A program made the translations under genes and the position numbers. Below are positions 32,188 through 42,728 of a stretch of 64,000 nucleotides of DNA, one piece after another. The DNA comes from Helianthus annuus. Taxonomy: Eukaryota > Streptophyta > Magnoliopsida > Asterales > Asteraceae. The first letter of the stretch is position 1. The number at the start of each line of letters is the position of its first letter. Location of the stretch: contig NC_035437.2 in assembly GCF_002127325.2 (NCBI RefSeq), positions 163,159,408 to 163,223,407 of the forward strand. Direction: 5' to 3'. The notes beneath the pieces are model-generated. The model saw nothing but the letters and a program-made list of their open reading frames with translations, was not told the DNA's origin and did not search any database.

Positions 32188-32192
32188 ACAAC

Positions 32193-32362
32193 TCCGTTTC
32201 AACAAAATTTATATTAGAAAGTTGAGAGAAAATAATTAATAGTAAATGTGTATATAACTTTATTAGTGCAATATTATCAAAAGTTCCGTTTATTAAATAA
32301 ATATAATATTTATATTTTAAAAATAAAATATAACAATTATGAGATTTACTCTTTATTAATTA
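32193..32362. other. AT-rich backbone between elements D and F
   Basis: No feature recognised. This is part of the sequence into which D, F and I inserted. Confidence 0.5.
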
Positions 32363-32599
32363 ATCATAGTCAGTGGCGGACCCAGGAATTTTTTCCTGGG
32401 GGTGCGGAATATTTTCAAAGATTTTAGGCCCCTAGCTGTATAAAAATATCGGTTCATAGCGGGTCGGGTCGGATCATGTAAGACAAAAGAACATTAAACT
32501 AAAATTTATAAATCATCAAAAACACGTCAAACGGCATTACAAATTACAAACGTATTAAAAATTGTGCTCTATAGGTTTTTTTTTTAAATATATCCAAAA

Positions 32600-34152
32600 T
32601 GTGACACCCACCCCGTAACCCGGGTGATTGTGCACAATTGATACACTTACAGCGGAAACAAACTAAACTTTCATTAAAACTTATAATAGTCTGAGTAAAA
32701 CACTTTATTTATTTACAAACTTTTGGCAACTAAGAACTCCTTGATCTTCTAAAACTCCACAACTGTCAAGTAGTTCCTATAGCTTTCCTCATGACTCACC
32801 TGAGATAAGTATACTCAAAACGACGTCAGATATATACTGGTGAGCTCATACTATACAATTTTTATAAAGACAGACCACAGTTTACATTATATGCTTACAC
32901 AATATGGGCATGTGACCACATTATAGTCAGGTTGGGCCTCATTGAACCATATAGGTCACATTTGACTTGTCACAAACCACCGTACAAGAGACATACTGGT
33001 CCTCCAGCTGTGTCCCCCTACGACCGTCACATAGGTATGAGTGTGTGTCGCTGGACCTTATAAGCACGAAGTGCCTGTGGGTACAACACCTTATTACCCT
33101 TCCAAGAGTGACACACCTCATTAAGCATAATAGGATCCCATATACCCCTACTGACACATGCATACTGCAGCATTCTCATTATTACCAGTTATGGACAAGT
33201 ATACTATCACAGTTTAAAAGACAAGTATGATAACTCACCTGATTAGCAATTGCTTAACAGCCGCTAGTAATACTGGGTTATGTCTCAAGGTCCTGACACA
33301 ATTACATAATCCTAGGTTAGGTAATGGTACACCTAACTAGTCATTATCATGGTTGGATATTGGTTAACACTGCCTTGTTTAAGCATGGTTGATCAGTCCA
33401 TGCCTAACTAAGGCTAGGCTACCCAATACCCGCCCCTGACAATAACCCTAGTACCTAAAAATAATACTAACACTACTACTACTAATATATTATTACTAAT
33501 AATAAAACTAATATTAACTACTAAAAATAAATAATAAATAACTAAACATAAACTTAAACGAGAGTATACCTCAAAACTATCTACGGCACGTTGATGTAGA
33601 GTTTCCCTACTCCTGCTCCTACTCGCGCTCCAAAAACGACTATCAACAACACCCAACTGGGTATCGTATACTCGGGATTCTCAATACTAGAGCGTTCCCG
33701 TTAAAGAAACTGGTACCTAAACAAACTAATGAGACTCTTATTTAAAGCAAGCAAGCAGGCACCTCAAATCCTTTTCTGGTCGATGTGGGATTCAATTGAC
33801 GTGCCTACCTACCTGCTTGACCTGCTAGCTTGCTTGCTTATATATATTAATTCAGCTGCTTAACTCGTTTTTCTTGTATAACTTTTAAAATATGACGTTT
33901 TATAAAACGACGAATATGTCATTAGAACGAGCATATTTTTATCTACGTTTTAACCTAAGTTTCACTAAAAACGGAGTAAGGTAAATAAAATAATATATTT
34001 AATTATTAATATTAACGGTCTCCTATATTAGCCAAGGTTTGTCAAGATATTTCACCTTTCACACAATTATTTTACTCGTTTAACAATATATGAAATATAA
34101 ATTACATATTTCACACGTTTATAACCAGCACATTAAGATTCGGGGTATTACA
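32600..34152 (-). repeat. 3' LTR of element G (1,553 bp)
   Basis: Near-identical to 38987-40539. Contains ACT/ATT-rich simple sequence around 33471-33545 and an inverted repeat built of GCAAGC units (arms 33744-33762 and 33821-33840). On the minus strand a TATATATAAG box lies at about 33836-33846, so the inverted repeat falls just downstream of it, where the transcript would begin. The short ORFs present in both LTR copies are not credible genes. Confidence 0.95.
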
Positions 34153-34193
34153 TCCTTCCCTCCTTACAAAAATTTCGTCCTCGAAATTTGTCA

Positions 34194-37100
34194 TTACTTA
34201 AAAAGATGAGGGTACTTATCTTTCATTATGTTTTCTAGTTCCCATGTAAAGTTGGGTCCATGACGTGCGTTTCACTTGACTTTGACTAATGGGATTTCCT
34301 TCTTGCGTAACTTTTTAACCTTCCTATCTTCGATTTGTAGTGGTTCTTCAATGAAGTTGAGTTTTTCGTCAACCTGTACGTCTTTCAGGGGTATTTGCTG
34401 GGCTTCGTCCACTAGGCACTTCCTTAAATTTGATACATGGAAAGTATTATGTATTCCTGCCAGCTGTTCAGGAAGTTTTAGCCGATAAGCCACTGGTCCT
34501 ACTTTGCTTATTACTTCAAACGGCCCAATATATCGGGGTTTCAACTTTCCCTTCTTTCCAAACCGAATCACTCCTTTCAGAGGTGATACCTTAAGCATTA
34601 CTTTATCCCCTATTTGGAACTCTAGGAGTTTACGCCTCTGATCTGCATAACTCTTTTGTCGATCTTGAGCACTTTTCATCCTTTCTTTGATTTGCTGGAT
34701 CTTTTCTGTGGTCTCCACAATGATTTCTGGTCCTGATAGTTGACTTTCCCCTACTTCCGTCCAACAGATAGGAGTGCGGCACCTTCTTCCATATAAAGCT
34801 TCATAAGGTGCAGCTTTGATGCTGGCGTGATAGCTATTATTGTAGGCGAATTCGATGAGTGGTAGATGAGTGTCCCAACTTCCACCAAAATCAATTACAC
34901 AAGCCCGAAGCATATCTTCTAATGTCTCAATAGTCCGTTCACTCTGCCCATCCGTCTGAGGATGATATGCAGTGCTTAGATTAAGCTTGGTTCCCAACTC
35001 TTGTTGGAAACTTTGCCAGAATTTAGATGTGAAACGACTATCTCTGTCTGATATGATCGATACAGGCACCCCATGTCGCGAGACTATTTCTTTGATGTAA
35101 ATTTGAGCTAGCTTGTTCATCTTATAGTCCTCACGAATTGGCACAAAGTGTGCAGACTTGGTCAGTCTGTCCACTATTACCCAAATAGTATCATAACTGT
35201 GACTTGACCTTGGGAGCTTCGTGATAAAATCCATGGTGATTTTCTCCCATTTCCATTCTGGGATCTCTGGTTGTTGCAAGTATCCAGAGGGTTTTTGATG
35301 TTCTGCCTTCACCTTAAGGCATGTAAGGCACTTTTCCACATAATGGGCAATAGATCGCTTCATTCCTAGCCACCAATAATCTCTCCTTAAATCCTTATAC
35401 ATCTTGTCACTGCCAGGGTGAATGGAATACTTAGACTTATGAGCTTCCTCTAAGATTGTATCCTGCAGTCCTCCAAAATTAGGAACCCATATCCTATTGT
35501 TGAACCTAAGGATATTATCATTTCCCATTGTCAGTAGCTTCAGTCTCCCAATCATTCTTTCTTTTACAATATGATTCTCTTTTAAGGCTTCTTGTTGTAT
35601 ATTCTTAACTTGATCTAAGAGACTAGTTTTAACTTCTATTCTGGTTGCACGAATTCTTATTGGTTGAGGTTTCTCTTTTCTACTTAGAGCATCTGCTACT
35701 ATGTTTGCCTTACCTGGATGGTATTGGATCTCACAGTCGTAATCACTTAATAACTCCATCCATCGTCTCTGACGCATATTGAGCTCCTTCTGCTCAAATA
35801 TGTGTTTTAAACTTTTATGGTCACTATAGATAATGCACTTTGTACCGTAAAGATAGTGCCTCCAAATTTTCAATGCGAACACTATGGCACCAAGTTCCAA
35901 ATCATGGGTTGTGTAGTTCCGTTCATGAATCTTCAACTGTCTAGAGGCGTAGGCAATCACTTTGCCTCTTTGCATGAGTACACATCCCATACCATAGTGA
36001 GATGCATCACAGTAGACGGCAAAATCTTTTATTCCCTCAGGAAGTGACAGTATTGGGGCGCTACATAACTTATGCTTTAACTTGTTAAAGGCTTCTTCTT
36101 GTTTAGGTCCCCAATTAAACTTAGAGGCTTTCTGGGTTAGTGTGGTTAATGGTGTTGCAATCTTTGAGAAGTCTTGAATAAACCTTCTATAGTATCCTGC
36201 TAACCCCAGAAATCTTCTGATTTCAGTGGGATTCTTCGGTACTTCCCATTTCTTAATGGCCTCGATCTTTGCAGGGTCAACTTGTATTCCACATTCATTT
36301 ATCACGTCGCCTAGGAATTGCACCTCACGTATCCAAAATTCACACTTAGAGAACTTTGCATAGAGTTTTCTTTCTTGAGCAATTCAAGGACTGCTCTTAG
36401 GTGTTGTTCATGTTCTACCTCGTTCTTAGAGTAGATAAGGATATCGTCAATAAAAACGATCACAAACTTATCAAGGTAAGGTTTATAAACCCTGTTCATG
36501 AGGTCCATGAACACTGCAGGTGCGTTGGTCAATCCAAATGGCATTACCAAAAATTCATAATGACCATACCTAGTCCTGAAGGCAGTCTTAGGTATGTCTT
36601 CTGGTGCAACTTTCACTTGGTGGTATCCAGACCTCAAGTCTATTTTAGAGAAATAGCTTGCCCCTTGTAATTGATCAAACAAGTCGTCGATCCTGGGCAA
36701 AGGGTATTTATTCTTTATAGTGGCTTTATTCAAGTCTCTATAATCGATGCACATGCGCATCGTCCCATCTTTCTTCTTGACAAACAAGATGGGTGCCCCC
36801 CATGGCGACGAACTAGGCTGGATAAACCCCTTGTCAAGCAACTCTTGTAGTTGCTTCTTGAGTTCTTTCATTTCTGTCGGGGCTAGTCTGTACGGCGAAT
36901 TAGCAATCGGTGATGTACCGGGAACTAGGTCAATGCGAAACTCAACCTGTCTGTCCGATGGTAGTCCCGGGAGCTTATCTGGAAACACTTCGGGGTATTC
37001 TCGTACTACTGGCATGTCCTCGACCTTCTGCTTTTCTGTAGTGTTTACGATATATGCTAAAAAGGCAACATACCCTTTCCTTAGGCATTTATGTGCTTGT

Positions 37101-38698
37101 GCTATCGTGATGAGGTTCTTAGTCTTGTCAGTGCGGTCTCCCGATACAGTTAGCTGTTTGCCGTTGGGTAATCGGAGTCGGACGATCCTTTTGTCACATA
37201 TAACTTCCGCATGATATGGTGTCAACCAGTCCATTCCAATGACTATATCGAATTCTCCAAGTTCCATAGGCATTAGGTCTATAGGGATAACATGGTTGTT
37301 TAAGCTTATTTTACAATTCTTAACTATGTCAACTATCTCTCTTTGACTTCCATCAGCCATTTCTACTGTAAAGGCATGATCTAGGTTTTGGGACGCCTGG
37401 TTCAAGTAAGGTCTAAAGGTAGTCGACACTGGACTTCTATTTGCACCGGTATCAAATAACACACGCGCATATACATCATTTACGAGATACGTACCCGTGA
37501 TAACGTCTGTATTGGTCTTGGCTTCTTCCATGGTGAGTACAAATGCCCGCCCTTTTGGCTGATTTGGTTGTGTCCTATCATTTCTTTGAAGTTCGGGACA
37601 TTCAGATCTCATGTGGTTAGGGTCTCCACATTTGAAACACTTCTTCTTTTCCTTGCATTCTTGAAGAGCATGACCCGTCTTTTTACAATTTGGACAAGGA
37701 AAACGACATTCCCCCGTATGAAAGCGTTTGCAAATTTGACATTGAGGAAATGTTTTAGGCCTTTTAAAGTTGTTATTCCGGGTGTCCCCCTTTCTTTCTT
37801 CCCACTTTCTTTTTGGTGCGGGAGATTCAGCCTGCCGCAGAATCATCTCGGCAGCCATGACGGCGCCAGCCTCAACAGTTTCTGCAAAAGTCTTGGGGGA
37901 TTTGGATTTGATAAACACCCTCATTTCAGAGGGTAGACCCCAAATAAACCTATTGATCAGTTGTTCCTCAGTCAATGCTAAATAAGAAACCAGTCGAGAT
38001 ATGTCGTTGAAACGAGAAACATACTCTCGATAGGTTTTATTTCCCATTTTTAACTGAAAGAATTCTACTTCCAGTTGCTCGGTCTCACTGGGAGGACAAT
38101 ACTTAGCAAGAAACTTATGAATAAACTCCTCCCACTTCATCTCCTTAACCTTTTCTTTTCCCTCTGTTCGGACCACAATGTTCCACCAGTGAAGGGCTTC
38201 AACTTCAAACATATGTACGGCGAACCGTACTTTGTTGCGGTCATCACACTCACATAGGTCTAATACCGACTCCATTCTGTTGAGCCAGTCTTGAGCTTCT
38301 AGTGCTCCCTTTCTTCCGTCGAAGGACTGAGGTTTACATGACATGAAGTGCTTATAAGTACATTCCTTTGATTTGGAATATTCACCTTTTCCTTCTAGTG
38401 GCATGGTTGCAATAGTGTTTTTCCTTTCGCCCATTCCTTCCCTTTGTACTGGCGTGGAGGCTGCTGAGCTTTCTTCATGTCGTTCTCCAGATTGGTGAAC
38501 ATTACCGGTTTGTGCATTCTTCATTACCTTAGCCACTTCCACAGCTATATTGTGGATATCCTCAGTATTTAGACGCATGCTTGTACTAGACCGGGACCTG
38601 ACACTATGAGAGGGAGTTCGAGTCCTATAAGAACTTTCCTCTCTCCTTCTGTTATTCTGATTATTTCTAGACCCTTGTTCATTTCTATGTTCAGACAT
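34194..38698 (-). pseudogene. Gag-pol polyprotein of element G (Ty3/gypsy), two lesions only
   Basis: Starts [13 protein letters not shown] at 38698. Order: retrotransposon gag (about residues 112-290), zinc knuckles [14 protein letters not shown] (335-348) and [14 protein letters not shown] (354-367), and protease with LFDTGAN (Asp at 416). Reverse transcriptase follows with [20 protein letters not shown] and catalytic [12 protein letters not shown] (about 748-759). The frame shifts at a run of A (36366-36369 on the plus strand, one A short) and resumes at 36323. Then come RNase H ([32 protein letters not shown]), the integrase zinc-binding region ([23 protein letters not shown]), the core ([30 protein letters not shown]) and the C-terminal [19 protein letters not shown] (34272-34274) replaces a Trp 25 codons before the natural end. 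All catalytic residues are present. Likely active until very recently. Confidence 0.93.
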
Positions 38699-38986
38699 TG
38701 TCTCCTTCCTATAGGAATATGAGTATAAAGAGTTACTAGTATGTATGATACATCATTATAATATAACAACTATATACATCACATATATATATATATATAG
38801 CACATAAAAAGGCACAACATAGTTTACTTCTTCTAGCGTCACTCAATTGACTATGCAAGTACTTTTCCTGAGAATATGTTATTTGGCCTAGTCTGAGTGT
38901 GCTATTAATCTTTAGAGAACTACTGGTTAAAGCTTAGGCATTCCTGCAATACCTAATTCGCTAAAACCTCGGGCTCTGATACCAAC
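38699..38986 (-). other. Leader and primer-binding site of element G
   Basis: The Met primer-binding site TGGTATCAGAGCC (minus strand) lies at 38984-38972, two bases from the LTR. The leader is short (under 300 bp) and contains an (AT)8 microsatellite at 38783-38799. No ORF. Confidence 0.85.
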
Positions 38987-40539
38987 TGTGACACCCACCC
39001 CGTAACCCGGGTGATTGTGCACAATTGATACACTTACAGCGGAAACAAACTAAACTTTCATTAAAACTTATAATAGTCTGAGTAAAACACTTTATTTATT
39101 TACAAACTTTTGGCAACTAAGAACTCCTTGATCTTCTAAAACTCCACAACTATCAAGTAGTTCCTATAGCTTTCCTCATGACTCACCTAAGATAAGTATA
39201 CTCAAAACGACGTCAGATATATACTGGTGAGCTCATACTATACAATTTTTATAAAGACAGACCACAGTTTACATTATATGCATACACAATATGGGCATGT
39301 GACCACATTATAGTCAGGTTGGGCCTCATTGAACCTTATAGGTCACATTTGACTTGTCACAAACCACCGTACAAGAGACATACTGGTCCTCCAGCTGTGT
39401 CCCCCTACGGCCGTCACATAGGTATGAGTGTGTGTCGCTGGACCTTATAAGCACGAAGTGCCTGTGGGTACAACACCTTATTACCCTTCCCAGAGTGACA
39501 CACCTCATTAAGCATAATAGGATCCCATATACCCCTACTGACACATGCATACTGCAGCATTCTCATTATTACCAGTTATGGACAAGTATACTATCACAGT
39601 TTAAAAGACAAGTATGATAACTCACCTGATTGGCAATTGCTTAACAGCCGCTAGTAATACTGGGTTATGTCTCAAGGTCCTGACACAATTACATAATCTT
39701 AGGTTAGGTAATGGTACACCTAACTAGTCATTATCATGGTTGGATATTGGTTAACACTGCCTTGTTTAAGCATGGTTGATCAGTCCATGCCTAACTAAGG
39801 CTAGGCTACCCAATACCCGCCCCTGACAATAACCCTAGTACCTAAAAATAATACTAACACTACTACTACTAATATATTATTACTAATAATAAAACTAATA
39901 TTAACTACTAAAAATAAATAATAAATAACTAAACATAAACTTAAACGAGAGTATACCTCAAAACTATCTACGGCACGTTGATGTAGAGTTTCCCTACTCC
40001 TGCTCCTACTCGCGCTCCAAAAACGACTATTACCAACACCCAACTGGGTATCGTATACTCAGGATTCTCAATACTAGAGCGTTCTCGTTAAAGAAACTGG
40101 TACCTAAACAAACTAATAAGACTCTTATTTAAAGCAAGCAAGCAGGCACCTCAAATCCTTTTCTGGTCGATGTGGGATTCAATTGACGTGCCTACCTACC
40201 TGCTTGACCTGCTAGCTTGCTTGCTTATATATATTAATTCAGCTGCTTAACTCGTTTTTCTTGTATAACTTTTAAAATATGACGTTTTATAAAACGACGA
40301 GTATGTCATTAGAACGAGCATATTTTTATCTACGTTTTAACCTAAGTTTCACTAAAAACGGAGTAAGGTAAATAAAATAATATATTTAATTATTAATATT
40401 AACGGTCTCCTATATTAGCCAAGGTTTGTCAAGATATTTCACCTTTCATACAATTATCTTACTCGTTTAACAATATATGAAATATAAATTACATATTTCA
40501 CACGTTTATAACCAGCACATTAAGATTCGGGGTATTACA
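38987..40539 (-). repeat. 5' LTR of element G (1,553 bp)
   Basis: Partner of 32600-34152, the same length with about sixteen substitutions by eye. The outer end is followed by target duplication CAAAA. Confidence 0.95.
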
Positions 40540-40825
40540 CAAAATATCATATAAAAATACTAAACACGCCATAAGTTCATTACATTGTTACTCATTGTTC
40601 CTAACACATATAATTTGCTCCATAAGTTCATAAAACAACTCTAAACACTTAAACAAAATAAACAATCATGTTCAACCATAGCCGATAACTTTCAGTTATA
40701 TTTTTAAACATTCAAGCCCAAATATTAAATCTTGATTACTTGTAACTAATCATTTAAACAAACAAAAAGAATACTGAAATCCGTACATATAACTTGGCTA
40801 AAATTTTATTTTATTTTATTTAAAA

Positions 40826-41201
40826 GAGTTAAATCTCATTTTAGTCCCTGTGGTTTGTGCCATTTTGCCAGTTTAGTCCAAAAGTTTCATTTTTAACATG
40901 TGGGTCCAAAAAGGTTTCACAGTTGCCATTTTAGTCCACTGGGTTAACTTCATCCATTTTTTCTGTTAACGAGAAGGCCAATTTGGTCATTTTATATGAC
41001 TGAATTGCCCTTTTAGTTAACAGAATTACATAAAAAATGACCGAATTGGCCTTCTCGTTAACAGAAAAAATGGATGAAGTCAACCAAGTGGACTAGAATG
41101 GCAACTGTGAGACCTTTTTGGACCCACATGTTAAAAATGAAACCTTTGGACTAAACTGACAAAATGACCCAAACCACAGAGACTAAAATGGCATTTAACT
41201 C
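40826..41201. mobile_element. Element H: fold-back Mutator-type MITE (376 bp)
   Basis: The ends GAGTTAAATCTCATTTTAG and (inverted) GAGTTAAATGCCATTTTAG open long inverted repeats that cover almost the whole element. Halves of about 165-180 bp pair around a centre near 41000-41020. It is flanked by a perfect 9-bp duplication TATTTAAAA (40817-40825 and 41202-41210), as expected for Mutator-type transposition. It has no coding capacity. The TTTAGTCCCTGTGGTTTG motif is typical of a MITE class widespread in plants. If transcribed it would form a long hairpin. Confidence 0.9.
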
Positions 41202-41210
41202 TATTTAAAA

Positions 41211-41906
41211 TCTTCAATTCACGAACAAATACATCTTCACTTTCTAGTCCAAATACTATAAAATAATAGTTTTTTTTTTAAATTACTAGCAATGAGTTTT
41301 GTTTGAATTAATACTTAGTCTAAATGCTAAAATAATTGGTTTACTGTTGATTAAACAAAGATAAAAATCTTTCTTCTTTCTCATAATTTGTTACTTTAAA
41401 TGACTATTATTTATTTAAAAAGCTTTTCACAAAACATCTAAGTGAAAAAACAAAACAATATCAATTTAATAAAGTTAACCTTGAAGTTGAGGGATATATA
41501 AAGCAAAAAAACGAAAGGGGATTCAATTGTATCAACTGTAAAATATGAATATGAATGGGAAGATAAAATAATGCGCAAAATCCAAAATTCTAAAATCCAC
41601 CAACCAAAACACTACAGCAACTTCTTCTGTACTCCAATACCCTACTTTTATTAATAAAATATTAAATACCTTCGTCTTCAACAAAACTTCTCTTCTTCCG
41701 ACATCCTCCGGCTCTGCAATTTTTTATCCGGTGACCTTTTTTTTCCACTTATTTCACGTCTTCTTTATCATGGGGTTAAAGTTCAAGGGGTGCGATTGCA
41801 AAATTTTATGGGGTGCGATCGGGATTTTAACGCGTATATAACACAAAACATTTTATTTTCAAGGGGTGCGCCCGCCCACCCACACCATACACTAGGTCCG
41901 CCCCTG
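41211..41906. other. Right arm of hAT element F (no ORF)
   Basis: AT-rich sequence with a pyrimidine-rich part near 41680-41770 and GGGGTGCG repeats near the end. No gene. Confidence 0.6.
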
Positions 41907-41945
41907 ATCATAGTTCACTATTTATGAGCAGTTATTATTAATGTG

Positions 41946-42679
41946 TGCTGGATCTGAGTTTGATTTTGATTGTATTTTGTGTTTGAAATTAAAATGAAAA
42001 TGGATGAGTGTGCAGCGGAATTATGACGAAGACAAACTTTGCATACAATCAAACGAGAGTAATACTTTGATCAAACATCTTTTCACAATGAATCGGAAGA
42101 TTGAATTTATTTCAATAACGATTACAATTATTGATGAATGAATGCAAACTCCCCCTCAGCCAGAGCTCAGTTGTTTGTTCGTGCAAAGAAGATGATGATG
42201 CAAAAGAGCTAATAGAACAGTACAAAGTACTGATCTATTTATAGGCACTTGCAAACTACTGAGCATCTTAGCTGACGTCACCATGAAAGTGACATCTAAC
42301 CTCCTAACAAACTCTAACCTCTGATCTATACAAACACTGCTGTGTTAACTACTGCTATTACATTATATTACAAAACAGACTATTGAACAGCTGCTGCAAC
42401 CTTCCACTGCTGTGAACCAGCAGCACTTGTCCGGATCAGCAGAGCTTGACTCAAAGCAGTAGATTGAAACAGCAGGGCTTTAGTCTTTCATCAGGTCTTT
42501 ACTTGAGCAGCAGTTGTAGGTCAGTATTTTACAAGATCAGCAGATAGGAGGTCAGCAGTTGTTGAAATCACTTTCAAGGGGAGAGATTTGTATGTAATCA
42601 TCTGCTTATTCTGGATCCACTGCTCTGATCCAGTTTTGGCTTTAATTATCTGTTCCTCTGATAGGGTTCAATCCCAACA
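41946..42679 (-). repeat. 3' LTR of element I (734 bp)
   Basis: Partner of 53937-54671. Its outer end is TGCTGG where the other copy has TGTTGG, one of about ten differences. On the element strand it begins TGTTGGGATTGAACCCTATC, closely like element D. Confidence 0.94.
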
Positions 42680-42728
42680 ATCTCCCCCTGGAACAGATAA
42701 TGCCAAAACTCTTCATTATTGTGGATAT

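Larger units (their letters stand above)
32600..40539 (-). mobile_element. Element G: nearly intact Ty3/gypsy retrotransposon
   Basis: LTRs at 32600-34152 and 38987-40539 (1,553 bp each) are bounded by the perfect target duplication CAAAA (32595-32599 and 40540-40544). Minus orientation: the Met primer-binding site lies beside the right LTR and a purine tract (AGGAGGGAAGGATG on the minus strand, by 34153-34166) beside the left. A single gag-pol runs 38698 to 34194 with only two disabling differences (one missing A, one Trp-to-stop). The LTRs differ at about sixteen positions. Both LTRs begin TGTAATACC and end TGTCACA on the element's strand (GGTATTACA and TGTGACA on the plus strand). It sits inside the hAT element F. 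Confidence 0.95.
32371..41906. mobile_element. Element F: non-autonomous hAT (Tip100-like ends), split by element G
   Basis: Terminal inverted repeats CAGTGGCGGACC (32371) and CAGGGGCGGACC (minus, ending 41906) differ at one base. They are flanked by a perfect 8-bp duplication ATCATAGT (32363-32370 and 41907-41914). Without element G (32600-40539 and its duplicated CAAAA) the element is about 1.6 kb, with no transposase. It also contains the MITE at 40826-41201. Subterminal GGGGTGCG motifs occur at both ends (around 32398 and 41795-41870). The CAGGGGCGG-type end resembles hAT elements of the Tip100 group; that subgroup is a suggestion. Confidence 0.85.

Noticed and set aside
36401..38257. Several plus-strand ORFs of 60-155 codons opposite the gag-pol of element G
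   Set aside because: They are shadows of the conserved minus-strand gag-pol frame, with no family features of their own. The same applies to plus-strand frames opposite elements E, I and J.
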